Both the position numbers and the translations under genes were made by a program. Below, piece by piece: positions 17,219 to 25,828 of a stretch of 64,000 nucleotides of DNA (position 1 is the first letter of the stretch; each line of letters opens with the position of its first letter). This stretch comes from Cyanobium sp. FGCU6. Its GTDB lineage: Bacteria > Cyanobacteriota > Cyanobacteriia > PCC-6307 > Cyanobiaceae. The notes beneath the pieces are model-generated. The model saw only the letters and a list, made by a program, of their open reading frames with translations, ran no database searches and had not been told where the DNA came from. Where the stretch lies: NCBI GenBank assembly GCA_024958655.1, contig JANWUR010000002.1, positions 248,001 to 312,000 of the forward strand, in the 5' to 3' direction.

Positions 17219-17392
17219 CTAGGCGGGCTGGCCTCGGTCGTTTCCTGGCTCGGCCAAGAGCTGTTTGACCTGTTGGCCGCTGAGAACCCGGCCCGTCTGT
17301 GCCTGAAATCGAAGGGACAGCGTGTACGGGTGGATGCCGGGATAGCGGCGGGCCAGGGCCTGCAGCTGCCGGCGCAACTCGGGCCGGTTCAT
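17219..17392 (-). CDS. 57-residue protein coupled to the VRR-NUC gene
   Basis: The start ATG (17390-17392) overlaps the stop of the nuclease gene (TGATG), and the frame stays open to the TAG at 17219-17221. It encodes MNRPELRRQLQALARRYPGI, then HPYTLSLRFQ and a hydrophilic end. It is too short for most ORF callers but has the same coupling signature as the other genes in this operon. Function unknown. Confidence 0.55.
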   Translation of the reverse strand: MNRPELRRQLQALARRYPGIHPYTLSLRFQAQTGRVLSGQQVKQLLAEPGNDRGQPA

Positions 17393-17766
17393 GCGCCTGG
17401 TCCTCCTGCATGGTCGAGGTCCAGGACGGCCTGGGCCTGAGCAATGGAGCGGCAGACCGCCCCCAGGCCACCCAACTGCTGCACCAGCCGCAGAAAGGCC
17501 CGCTGCTCAGTGCTGACGGTTCCGCTCTCCGTCTTGACCTCCAGGGCAACGAATTGGGCGAGCCGCATGCCGACCATCTCCGGAGTGATCTCAAGCGACC
17601 GCAGGCCGATCAGGTCACTGCTGCCCTTGCACAGACCAAAGCGCACAAAGCGCCCCTGCTGGTCGACCAGGGCACCGGTGTTGTTGCGCCAGAGCCGCAC
17701 CGCCCCGCGGCCACAGGCCAGACGGATGCGTTGCTGGATCTCGTGTTCGCTGGGTGAGGAGGCCAT
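17389..17766 (-). CDS. VRR-NUC domain nuclease
   Basis: A 125-residue protein made almost entirely of a VRR-NUC domain, a PD-(D/E)XK-type nuclease common in phages as a Holliday-junction or branched-DNA resolvase. Visible elements are ACGRGAVRLWRNNTGAL, GLCKGSSDLIGL (the catalytic aspartate) and FVALEVKTESGTVS (the ExK pair), then EQRAFLRLVQQLGG. It lies 21 bases downstream of the DEAH helicase gene, a usual phage neighbourhood. Confidence 0.85.
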   Translation of the reverse strand: MASSPSEHEIQQRIRLACGRGAVRLWRNNTGALVDQQGRFVRFGLCKGSSDLIGLRSLEITPEMVGMRLAQFVALEVKTESGTVSTEQRAFLRLVQQLGGLGAVCRSIAQAQAVLDLDHAGGPGA

Positions 17767-17787
17767 GCCTCCTGTTGCCGGGCTGGC

Positions 17788-19215
17788 CTATCGCTGCTGG
17801 CGGGCAGCCCAGACGTGCCTGGCCCAGCCGGGTTTGTAGCCACGCTCCCGCTCCCTCTGCAGGAGGTCCTCGAAGGTGCGGCAGCCGGCTGCAGGGTGCG
17901 TGCGCCGGGGCTTCTGCTGCTGCTTGGGTTTGGGCCGGTGGCGGGCGGCGCCCGTGACTTCAACCAGCTCGCCCTCCAGCTGCTGCAGCCCGCGGCGCTG
18001 CTCATCGCGCTCGTCGTCCAGGAACAGGTGGCCGCAGTCCGGGCACACCTGCGCAGCACTCGGACAGCTGCAGAAGCAGGCCGGGCAGTCCTTGATCGGA
18101 ATCGAGACACCTTCCCGGCGGCGGCGGCCGGCCAGGTTCCACTGACGCTCATCGGTGGGCAGGCCGTGGCGATGGGCATTGCCGACGTGATCGAGGATCA
18201 CCGCCTCCTGCTTCCCCGGCGCGGGCCGCAGGGCCCGGCCCACCATCTGCAAGTAGAGGCTCAGGGAAGCGGTGGGGCGCATCAGGATCGCGCCGCCCAC
18301 CGAAGGGATATCGGTGCCCTCGGAAATGATCATGCAGCTGCTGAGCACCTCCACCTCGCCGGTGCCGAGCCCGGCGATCAGGCGTTTGCGCTCCTCGGCC
18401 GGCGTGCCGCCGCTCACCGCCGCGGCCCGGATTCCCGCAGTGCGGAAGGCCGTGGCCATCTGCTCGGCATGCTCGATGGTGCAGCAGAAGCAGATCGCCG
18501 TGCCGGGGTGCAGCCGGCGGCGGTAGTGGGAGACGGCATCGCCAATGGCGGCCCGGTCCCCGTAGGCGCGTGCAGCCTGCTCCAGGTCGAACTCGCCCAT
18601 GCGGCGGCGGAGTTTGCTGTTGCGGGCTCCTGGCCAGGAGAACACCTTGGGCCGGGCCAGCCAGCCCTGTTCGACCAGCCAGGCCGCTGAAGGTCCCAGC
18701 ACCAGGGCCTCGATATAGCCGCCGGCCTCCACGCCGAGCCCTTTGCCGTCGAGCCGCTCCGGGGTGGCGGTTTTGCCGATCAGATGGGCGCCCGGCCAGG
18801 CCTCAATGATCCGGCCCCAGACGTTGCCGGCGACCAGGTGGTGGGCCTCGTCCTGAATGATCAGATCCGGCGGCGGCAGCTGCCCCAGACGCCGGGCCAC
18901 GGTCTGCACCGAACCCACCGCCACCTGCCGGCCCTGCAGCGCGTGGCCAGGGGCGATCACATCGGGTTCCAGGCCCCAGGCGCGCACAGTTCCGGTGAGC
19001 TGCTCAATCAGCTCAGCCCGGTGAGCCAGCACCAGCACCCGCCGGCCCTTGCCGGCCGCGCCCTGAACGATGGCACCGATGGTCTGGCCTTTGCCCGCAC
19101 CGGTGGGCATCACGGCGCAGACCCGCCGGTGGACTTTGAGGGCCGCGCGGAGATCGACCAGCAGCTGCTGCTGGTAGTCGCGCAGGACGATCGGGGCCAT
19201 CAGGATCACAGGCAA
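17788..19215 (-). CDS. SF2 DEAD/DEAH-box helicase with zinc ribbon
   Basis: A 475-residue superfamily 2 helicase of the short phage type. Q-like motif RDYQQ, Walker A MPTGAGKG (about 36-43; the usual Thr/Ser after Lys is Gly here), motif II DEAH (122-125), motif III TATPERLDG, motif VI QMVGRALRP. After the core comes a cysteine cluster (CPACFCSCPS then CPDCGHLF) that should bind zinc, and a basic tail. It is likely used for phage DNA replication or repair together with the VRR-NUC protein. It is transcribed away from the 19.3 kb control region. Confidence 0.88.
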   Translation of the reverse strand: MPVILMAPIVLRDYQQQLLVDLRAALKVHRRVCAVMPTGAGKGQTIGAIVQGAAGKGRRVLVLAHRAELIEQLTGTVRAWGLEPDVIAPGHALQGRQVAVGSVQTVARRLGQLPPPDLIIQDEAHHLVAGNVWGRIIEAWPGAHLIGKTATPERLDGKGLGVEAGGYIEALVLGPSAAWLVEQGWLARPKVFSWPGARNSKLRRRMGEFDLEQAARAYGDRAAIGDAVSHYRRRLHPGTAICFCCTIEHAEQMATAFRTAGIRAAAVSGGTPAEERKRLIAGLGTGEVEVLSSCMIISEGTDIPSVGGAILMRPTASLSLYLQMVGRALRPAPGKQEAVILDHVGNAHRHGLPTDERQWNLAGRRRREGVSIPIKDCPACFCSCPSAAQVCPDCGHLFLDDERDEQRRGLQQLEGELVEVTGAARHRPKPKQQQKPRRTHPAAGCRTFEDLLQRERERGYKPGWARHVWAARQQR

Positions 19216-19225
19216 TCAGGACAGG

Positions 19226-19234
19226 GGCTAGCCA
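19226..19234. promoter_or_regulatory. GGCTAGCC motif, candidate operator (site 3)
   Basis: GGCTAGCCA lies in the divergent gap between the helicase (start 19215) and the small RHH gene (start 19307). A second CTAG follows about 25 bases on. This is the natural place for a switch controlling both arms. Confidence 0.45.
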
Positions 19235-19306
19235 CTGGCCGTCTTTGGCTCAGCCTAGCGAGAGCTGGCCCAGGGCATTAGGCTGTAGTTCACGAGCGGA
19301 GTTCCC

Positions 19307-19510
19307 ATGTCCGACTACGCCCTGCCGGTGAGTGTCTCGATCACCCAAGAGCAGCTGGCCTGGCTTGATGCACGCCGTCGGCACGGCTCGCTGAGTCGCT
19401 CAGCCGCCCTGCGCCAGGTGCTCGACGCGGTGATCCACCGTGAGTCTCTGGTGCCCGCGCCTGATCGCGGCTCGTCGGGGAACCAGGCAGTCACCAGCCA
19501 GGGCTGGTGA
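19307..19510 (+). CDS. Small ribbon-helix-helix-like protein
   Basis: A 67-residue protein. LPVSVSITQEQLAWLDARR followed by SLSRSAALRQVLDAV has the strand-helix-helix pattern of ribbon-helix-helix regulators. It is the first gene of the rightward early transcript, ending 10 bases before the primase-helicase gene. It probably regulates its own promoter or the divergent one. Confidence 0.6.
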   Translation: MSDYALPVSVSITQEQLAWLDARRRHGSLSRSAALRQVLDAVIHRESLVPAPDRGSSGNQAVTSQGW

Positions 19511-19520
19511 GCGAGATCCC

Positions 19521-22133
19521 ATGGCCGATGCCATTGCTGCGGCCCGGGGCCGCTGGCCAGAGATCCTTGCTGCCCTGGCAGGGTTGAGCGACGCGGAGCT
19601 GAGCGATCGCCATCAGCCCTGCCCGATCTGCGGCGGAACGGATCGCTACCGCTTTGATGACAAGGGCGGCAGCGGCTCCTGGTTCTGCAACCAGTGCGGC
19701 GGCAAGGACCAGCGTGGTGGCGCTGGCTCCGGCATGGACCTGCTGATGCGCCGGCAGGGCTGGAGCTTTGTGGAGGCCGCCCGGCAGGTGGAGGCCTTCC
19801 TTGGCCTGGTGCCCGATGGCCAGAACACTGGTTCCGGCCAGAGCTCCAGCCGCACCGGCAAGCCCTGGCGCATGCCCGAGAAACCGCCCATTGATGCCCC
19901 GCCGCCGCCGCTTAACCGCGGGGCCACCGCCCAGTGGGCCTACCGGAACGCCGCCGGTGAGGTGCTGTTCTGGATCCAGCGGATCCGGCTGCGCAGCGGC
20001 GGCAAAGCCTTTCTGCATCGGGTCTGGCTGGATGGCAACTGGCATCGCCCCAGCCGCCGCGATGCCTTCACCTGCGACTGGCCCGCACCGCGGCCCCTCT
20101 ACGGCCTGCCGGGTTTGGTCCAACGACCAGAAGCCCTGGTGCTGGTGGTGGAGGGGGAGGGCACCGCCGATGCGGCCGCACGCCTGTTCCCGCAGCACGT
20201 GGTGCTCACTTGGGCCAACGGCTCCAAGGCGATCGCCAAGGCGGACTGGACGCCGTTGGCCGGCCGTTCGGTGACGCTCTGGCCTGATGCCGATACCTCC
20301 GGGGTGGAGGCCATGCAGAGCCTGGCCGCCTTGCTGCATCCCCTCGACTGCCAGCTGCAACTGGTGGCCCTGCCGGCGGATTTGCCCCAGGGCTGGGACC
20401 TGGCTGATGCCGACTGGACGCCCCGGCAGGCCACGCGGCAGCTGGCGAAAGCAGCCCAGCCATGGACACCCTCAGAGACGGGTGCCGATGGCAGCGACCA
20501 CGCCCCGGCAGCGGCGGCGGCACCCAGGCCGGCAGCGCCCTTCCTCTGCCTGGGCTTCGATGCGGATGCGAACTTCTACCAACCCGCCAGCACCGGCCAG
20601 GTGATCCGCCTGCCCCGCGGCTGCCACACCGCCACCCATCTGGTGGCCCTGGCACCACTGGAGTACTGGGAGACCCTCTACCCCAGCCGCACCGGTGTGA
20701 ACTGGCCGGCCGCGGCCAGCGATCTGCACAAGAGCTCCGCCGCGATGGGGATTTTTGCGGTGGAGCGCATCCGCGGCCGCGGGGCCTGGTGGGATGAGGG
20801 CCGCACCGTGCTGCACCTCGGCGATCGTCTGATCACCCCCGAGGGGGAGCACCCGATCACCAAACCGTTCAGCTCGCGGTACATCTACCAGCGCCTCGAA
20901 CGCCAGGAGGGGCCCTGCAGCGTTAAGCCCCTCACCGTGGAGGAAGCGGCGGTGATCGTCAGCATCGCCAACCGCTTTCGCTGGGAGGTGCCCGCCTCCG
21001 GCACCCTGCTGCAGGGCTGGGTGGTGCTGGCGCCGATCTGCGGTGCCCTGCGCTGGCGGCCGCACCTCTGGCTCACCGCCGGTGCCGGCTCGGGCAAGAG
21101 CCAGATCCTGGATCGCTTCGTGGTGCCGCTGCTCGGCGACCTGCGCCTGCCGGTGTCGGGCGCCACGACAGAGGCTGGCTTGCGCCAGACCATCTGCTCG
21201 GACGCCGTGCCGGTGGTCTTTGATGAGGCGGAGAGCAACGAGAAGGGCGACCAGCAGCGGATGCAGGCGATCCTCTCGCTGGCGCGGGTGGCCAGCAGCG
21301 AGAGCAGCGCCGAGATGCTCAAGGGTTCCCCCAGCGGCGATGTCAGCCGCTACCGGGTGCGCTCGATGTTCCTGATGTCCTCGATCGCCACCGCCCTCAA
21401 ACAGGGAGCCGACAAGAGCCGCTTTGCCCAGCTCACCCTGCGCAGCCCCAGCGAGATGGGCCCGGAGGAGCGCGAGGCCCACTGGCAGAGCCTCGATCGG
21501 GATCTTGAACGCCACATCACCCCGGAGCTCGCGCGGCGGTTGATCGCCCGCACCGTGTCGCTGATCCCGGTGATCCGCCAGTCGGTCGTGGTCTTCTCCG
21601 CAGCTGCCGCCCGCCACTTCGATTCCCAGCGCCTGGGGGATCAGTACGGCACCTTGATGGCCGGCGCCTGGTCGCTACTCAGCGATGCAGTTCCCAGCCA
21701 GAAGGAAGCCGAGGAATGCATTGAGGTCCACAACTGGGACAGCTACAGCCAGAGCACCGAAATCCCCGACGAGGCCCGCTGCATCCAGACGATCCTGCAG
21801 CGGCAGGTGCGGGTGGAAACCGACGACAAGCCCGTCACCCGCACCATCGGTGAACTGGTGGAGCTGGCCGCCTGCCACAGCAGCTGCATCGACGTGAGCC
21901 CGGGCCTGGCAGCCCAGACCCTGGGCCGCCATGGCCTGCGGGTGGATCAGGAGCGCCTGCTGGTGAGCAACACCGCCAAGGCGATCGAGCAGTTCCTCGC
22001 CGATACCGCCTGGCAGAACAGCTGGTCGGTGGTGCTGCTGCGCTTGAGCGGTGCGCAACGGGCTGGACCGGTGCGTTTCTGTGGCGCCGGCATGGTCAGC
22101 CGTGCGGTCGCCATTCCCCTGAGCGTGCTGTAA
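19521..22133 (+). CDS. Phage primase-helicase (zinc finger, TOPRIM, P-loop ATPase)
   Basis: An 870-residue replication protein. The N-terminal zinc ribbon uses C34, C37, C56 and C59 (CPICGG and WFCNQCGG). A TOPRIM domain follows (LVVEGEGTADAA with E211, then LWPDADTSG). The C-terminal half is a DUF927-type ATPase: Walker A TAGAGSGKSQIL (about 521-527) and Walker B VVFDEAESNEK (about 566-570). This arrangement is typical of primase-helicases in phage satellites and small temperate phages. The ATG at 19521 is preferred; the frame upstream overlaps the RHH gene. Confidence 0.9.
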   Translation: MADAIAAARGRWPEILAALAGLSDAELSDRHQPCPICGGTDRYRFDDKGGSGSWFCNQCGGKDQRGGAGSGMDLLMRRQGWSFVEAARQVEAFLGLVPDGQNTGSGQSSSRTGKPWRMPEKPPIDAPPPPLNRGATAQWAYRNAAGEVLFWIQRIRLRSGGKAFLHRVWLDGNWHRPSRRDAFTCDWPAPRPLYGLPGLVQRPEALVLVVEGEGTADAAARLFPQHVVLTWANGSKAIAKADWTPLAGRSVTLWPDADTSGVEAMQSLAALLHPLDCQLQLVALPADLPQGWDLADADWTPRQATRQLAKAAQPWTPSETGADGSDHAPAAAAAPRPAAPFLCLGFDADANFYQPASTGQVIRLPRGCHTATHLVALAPLEYWETLYPSRTGVNWPAAASDLHKSSAAMGIFAVERIRGRGAWWDEGRTVLHLGDRLITPEGEHPITKPFSSRYIYQRLERQEGPCSVKPLTVEEAAVIVSIANRFRWEVPASGTLLQGWVVLAPICGALRWRPHLWLTAGAGSGKSQILDRFVVPLLGDLRLPVSGATTEAGLRQTICSDAVPVVFDEAESNEKGDQQRMQAILSLARVASSESSAEMLKGSPSGDVSRYRVRSMFLMSSIATALKQGADKSRFAQLTLRSPSEMGPEEREAHWQSLDRDLERHITPELARRLIARTVSLIPVIRQSVVVFSAAAARHFDSQRLGDQYGTLMAGAWSLLSDAVPSQKEAEECIEVHNWDSYSQSTEIPDEARCIQTILQRQVRVETDDKPVTRTIGELVELAACHSSCIDVSPGLAAQTLGRHGLRVDQERLLVSNTAKAIEQFLADTAWQNSWSVVLLRLSGAQRAGPVRFCGAGMVSRAVAIPLSVL

Positions 22134-22172
22134 CCAGCCGCCGTCACAAAACGGCCAGACATAACAGCAGCG

Positions 22173-22340
22173 GTAACGTCCAGATCGCCTGCCCCACAAG
22201 CGATCTGGACCACCGTAACGATGTAACGCTCCAGGGAGCATAGAGAGCCCCCTATGAATTCAAAGACACATGCACACCTGCACAACCAGACACGGCTGCT
22301 TGCTAATGCTTCTATCTCTGAAAAAGGGTTACATCGTTAC
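22173..22340. other. Candidate replication origin: iteron-like repeats and hairpin
   Basis: GTAACG occurs at 22173-22178, 22215-22220 and 22223-22228, and its complement CGTTAC at 22335-22340. The 13-base word GTAACGATGTAAC (22215-22227) is repeated exactly in inverted orientation at 22328-22340. Between the first repeats, GTCCAGATCGC (22178-22188) pairs perfectly with GCGATCTGGAC (22200-22210) around an 11-base loop. The 287-base gap behind the primase-helicase has no convincing gene, and AT-richer sequence lies between the inverted repeats. Confidence 0.5.
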
Positions 22341-22420
22341 CAGCACCGCCAGAAGCCTCTGCCAGCAAGCGATCTCGGCTGTGACGCCCATCGATACGCC
22401 ACGTCACATCTGAAACGGCC

Positions 22421-23113
22421 ATGCAGACCACCACATCGACCTGGCTTGATCCCATCCCCGGCCTCTGGCGGGATGAGGAGGCCCACCGCTATTGGCTGGG
22501 CGATCACCTGTTCCCCGTATCGATCACCGGCGTGCTGGCCCATGGCCTGAGCGACACCGCCAAGCGCTCAATCGAAGCCAAGCGGTCGATCTGGGAGCCG
22601 CGCGGCACCACGGTGCACGCGGCCCTGGAGCGCTACAGCCAGGCCCGCTTCCTGGTGGGCCGGAGCGCCGCCGATGCCCTGCTGGAAGCCGAGACCTTGC
22701 CGGGTCATCACCAGTACCGGGACTGGATCCTGCCGCTGCTGCAGCTGCCGCTCTGGGAGGAGGTGCAGGTGATCGCCAGCGAGCGGCTCACCTGCTGTCT
22801 GGCCCGCAACGTGGCCGGGGCCTTCGATGGCGCCTACATCTCACCGGCGCTGAGCGAGCGCCGGGGCCGCGAAGTGCGGGTGCTCTATGACCTCAAGACC
22901 CTGTCGGCCCACGGCCGGCCCTATTCCACTGCCGCCCAGCTCGGCGGCTACATGGTGCTGGAGGCGGCTCAGGGGAACCACTACGAGCTGGGCCAGACGA
23001 TCTGGAGCAAACCCGGCGCAGCGTTCTGCAGCACCTTCTACAGCCGTGAGCAGTGCCTGGCGGCCTGGGCTGCGGCCTGGAGCGGCTACTGCTCAGCCCG
23101 CAGGCCCTTCTGA
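22421..23113 (+). CDS. PD-(D/E)XK nuclease, RecB/Cas4-like
   Basis: A 230-residue protein resembling phage RecB-type exonucleases. Motif I is RGTTVHAALERY, the metal-binding block is NVAGAFDGAY followed by VLYDLKTLS (the D and D-x-K residues), and QLGGYMVLEAA is the Q-x-x-x-Y element. It lies downstream of the primase-helicase and candidate origin and may process phage DNA ends. Confidence 0.8.
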   Translation: MQTTTSTWLDPIPGLWRDEEAHRYWLGDHLFPVSITGVLAHGLSDTAKRSIEAKRSIWEPRGTTVHAALERYSQARFLVGRSAADALLEAETLPGHHQYRDWILPLLQLPLWEEVQVIASERLTCCLARNVAGAFDGAYISPALSERRGREVRVLYDLKTLSAHGRPYSTAAQLGGYMVLEAAQGNHYELGQTIWSKPGAAFCSTFYSREQCLAAWAAAWSGYCSARRPF

Positions 23114-23146
23114 GAGCCAGGGCAGCCGCGAGCTGAATCGATGGGT

Positions 23147-23156
23147 TGGCTAGCAG
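23147..23156. promoter_or_regulatory. TGGCTAGCAG motif, candidate operator (site 4)
   Basis: TGGCTAGCAG lies in the gap before the small gene at 23218, with a second CTAG 10 bases on. It is identical over 10 bases to the minus-strand word at site 2. Confidence 0.4.
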
Positions 23157-23217
23157 ATGCTGGCCGCTAGATTGAGCAGGCTCGGAAACGTCCGAGCAAC
23201 TGTTCTGGTGCTCCTCG

Positions 23218-23604
23218 ATGGCGGACCTGCTACTCGCTGCTCCCCCTGCGCCAGCCGCTGATGCGGCTGCTGATGCTGATCTCGACGCCCTGCTGGACGC
23301 GGTCACCGCGATCAAGGCGCAGCAGAAGCAGCTGGAGCAGCAGCTCGAGCCGCTGCTGGAGGCCCTCAACACGGCGATGGCCAGCGGCCAGCTGGATCCC
23401 TCCTTCTCCCACAACGACTGGTCCTTCTGCCACAGCCCCGGCCGGCTGACCTACGACTTCCCGGCGGCGGTGCAGCAGATCGAGAAACAGCTCAAGGCCG
23501 CCAAGGAAGCCGCCATCCAGCAGGGCAGTGCCACCGAGAAGCGTGGCAACCCCTTCTGGACCATCCGCCCCCCGAAGACCCAGCCCCCTGCCGTTCTGAG
23601 TTGA
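23218..23604 (+). CDS. Small phage protein with coiled coil
   Basis: A 128-residue protein: an alanine-rich start, a coiled coil (DAVTAIKAQQKQLEQQLEPL), then SHNDWSFCHSPGRLTYDF and another charged helix. No known family is recognised. It shares a base with the next gene (TGATG at 23602-23606), so it begins the terminase operon. The candidate operator site 4 lies just upstream. Confidence 0.65.
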   Translation: MADLLLAAPPAPAADAAADADLDALLDAVTAIKAQQKQLEQQLEPLLEALNTAMASGQLDPSFSHNDWSFCHSPGRLTYDFPAAVQQIEKQLKAAKEAAIQQGSATEKRGNPFWTIRPPKTQPPAVLS

Positions 23605-24134
23605 TGTCGCCCCGGGCCCACAACCTGAGCGTGAGCGCTGCTGATCCGGTGGAGGAGCTGCGATCTGCCCCGGATCAGCAGGACGCGGATGGTGAGGCTG
23701 TCTGGGAGCCGCCGGTAGCGGTGGACCCCAGCCGGCCGATCAGTCAGACCAATCCGCCACGGCGGGCGCCCCATCACGCCCAGACCCCCAGGGCCACTGC
23801 CGGCGAGGTGGAGCGGCGGATTGCAGAGGCCCAGCTGTGGATTGCGCAACGGTTGCCGCTGCTGGAGATCAGGGCAAAAGCGGGCGAAAGCTGGGGGGTG
23901 AGCAATGTCAAAACGGTCAATCGCTATCTCGACCTGGCGCGGATGCGCATGGTGGAGGAGCTGATCTCTGACCGGCGCCGTCACCAGGCCGAGCAGATCT
24001 TTGCCCTCAATGACTGCGCCCGCCGGGCCATGGACGCCGAGCAGTTCAGTGCTGCGGTGGGTGCCTTCCGGGTGATTGCTGAGATCGGCGGGCTGCTGCG
24101 CGCGCCGATCAAACCGCCGGAGGCGAAAAGCTGA
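23604..24134 (+). CDS. Terminase small subunit
   Basis: A 176-residue protein directly before the large terminase and coupled to it (stop and start share base 24134). Residues about 55-105 contain a helix-turn-helix-like part (QRLPLLEIRAKAGESWGVS, VKTVNRYLDLARMRM), followed by a helical oligomerisation-like region (SAAVGAFRVIAEIGGLL). This is the usual make-up of TerS, which recognises phage DNA for packaging. The assignment depends mainly on position and pattern. Confidence 0.75.
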   Translation: MSPRAHNLSVSAADPVEELRSAPDQQDADGEAVWEPPVAVDPSRPISQTNPPRRAPHHAQTPRATAGEVERRIAEAQLWIAQRLPLLEIRAKAGESWGVSNVKTVNRYLDLARMRMVEELISDRRRHQAEQIFALNDCARRAMDAEQFSAAVGAFRVIAEIGGLLRAPIKPPEAKS

Positions 24135-25825
24135 TGGGCCGCATCGCCTCCACCCTGCGGCCGACAGCCTCGCCTGGCCTCGACGGAGGACTGCTGCTGG
24201 ATCCCGCCACCGACCTCTGGGCCGACTGGGGTCTGCTGGGGGCTCCCGATCCCGACCGGGCGACAACGACCCGCCAAGGCTTGCTGTTCCGCGACTTCAT
24301 CCGCAGCGCCTTCCCCTCCTTCCAGTTCCACCGCCTCTCTGAGCTCCTGATCGACCTGCTGCAGCAGGTGGCTGACGGAAAACTGACGCGCCTGATCGTC
24401 TGCTGTCCGCCCCGCCATGGAAAAAGCCAGCTGGTGTCGCGGCTGTTCCCGGCCTACTGGGTGAGCCGGCACCCGGAACTGTTCTGCGCGATCGCCAGCT
24501 ACTCGGGTGAGCTGGCGTACGCCCACTCCAGGGAAGCCCGCCACTACTACCGCCTGACCGGCCACGCCCTCTCCAAGGATTCGGCTGCTGTGGGCAACTG
24601 GCTCACCCCCCAGCGCGGTGGCTGCATCGCTGCTGGCGTGAGGGGCCCGTTCACCGGCAAGGGCTACAACCTCGGCATCATCGATGACCCCTACAAGGGG
24701 CCCGAGGACGCCAAGTCGGCGCTGCAGCGCGAGCGGCTGATCGACTGGCTCAAGAGCGTCTGGTTCACCCGTGCCGAGCCAGGGCTGACTGCAGAGGGAG
24801 TTCTGCTCCCGGCGGCGCAGGTGGTGGTGCAGACCCGCTGGGACCACCAGGACATGACCGCCTGGTTGCTCGAGCAGGAGAGCCAGGAAAACCCGGAGCA
24901 CTGGACGGTGCTCAACCTCCCGGCCATTGCCGAGCCCGAGGCGATTTCTATGCAGATTCCGCATACCTGCACGAAGGTCGTCGACTGGCGCCAGCCGGGC
25001 GAACCCCTCTGCCCTGAGCGTGTGCCGCTGGCGGTGCTGCAACGCATCCGCACCCGTCTGGGCTCCTACTGGTGGAATGCCCTGTACCAGCAGCGGCCCA
25101 GCCCGGCGGAGGGACTGCTGTTCCGCAAGGGCTGGATCCAGCCGCCGCTGCCGGTCGCTCCCGGCCAGCCCCGTCGCTATGCGCCGCTGGTGCTGAGCTG
25201 CGACCTGAGCTTCAAGGACGGCAAGGAGAACGACGCCTGCGGCTTTGCGTTGCTGGGCCTGCTTGAGCCGCAGCGGCATCCGGCAGCTGAGGCGCGGCGG
25301 AAGGGACTGGCGCTGGCCACGAACGCCGGCATCGCCCATCGCCCTGGGCGGCACGCTCCAGAGGGGGCGACTGCTCCTGATCCCTGGGCGGAACTCCAGA
25401 TCGAGGCCCTCTGGGCCCACCGCCAGCGGCTCGATCTGCCGGGGGTGATCAAGTTTCTGCTGGCTTCCCTCACTTCTTTGGAGCGCCAGGGCCTGCGCCC
25501 CAACGCGGTGCTGATCGAGGACGCTGCCAACGGCCCGGCCGTTTGCCAACTGCTCAAGCGTCAGGTGCCCGGGCTGATCGCCATCCCTCCCAAGGGCAGC
25601 AAGGCCTCCCGCGCCCATGCCGTCGCCCCGCTGGTGGAAGCCGGCCAGGTGCGCTTTGCCCGCAAGGCCGAGTCCCTGGTGGAAGAGCTGCTGGCCTTCT
25701 CGCCCCGGGGCGGGGTGGACGACCAGGTGGATGCCTTCTGCCAGGGGGTGCTCTGGATCGAGGCCCAGTTCTGGCGGGGTCGGGGTTATGGCAGCTCGCC
25801 GGTGCCGATGGTCTTCTCCCGCTGA
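24134..25825 (+). CDS. Terminase large subunit
   Basis: A 563-residue packaging motor. The N-terminal ATPase shows Walker A PPRHGKS (about 92-98) and Walker B LGIIDDP (about 180-186), with the coupling motif region ASYSGELA. The C-terminal RNase H-like nuclease has acidic residues in LSCDLSFKD, VLIEDAANGPA and DDQVDAFCQG. An extended loop containing RKGLALATNAGIAH sits in the nuclease. It is coupled to TerS and followed after 3 bases by a sigma-factor gene. Confidence 0.93.
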   Translation: MGRIASTLRPTASPGLDGGLLLDPATDLWADWGLLGAPDPDRATTTRQGLLFRDFIRSAFPSFQFHRLSELLIDLLQQVADGKLTRLIVCCPPRHGKSQLVSRLFPAYWVSRHPELFCAIASYSGELAYAHSREARHYYRLTGHALSKDSAAVGNWLTPQRGGCIAAGVRGPFTGKGYNLGIIDDPYKGPEDAKSALQRERLIDWLKSVWFTRAEPGLTAEGVLLPAAQVVVQTRWDHQDMTAWLLEQESQENPEHWTVLNLPAIAEPEAISMQIPHTCTKVVDWRQPGEPLCPERVPLAVLQRIRTRLGSYWWNALYQQRPSPAEGLLFRKGWIQPPLPVAPGQPRRYAPLVLSCDLSFKDGKENDACGFALLGLLEPQRHPAAEARRKGLALATNAGIAHRPGRHAPEGATAPDPWAELQIEALWAHRQRLDLPGVIKFLLASLTSLERQGLRPNAVLIEDAANGPAVCQLLKRQVPGLIAIPPKGSKASRAHAVAPLVEAGQVRFARKAESLVEELLAFSPRGGVDDQVDAFCQGVLWIEAQFWRGRGYGSSPVPMVFSR

Positions 25826-25828
25826 GCG

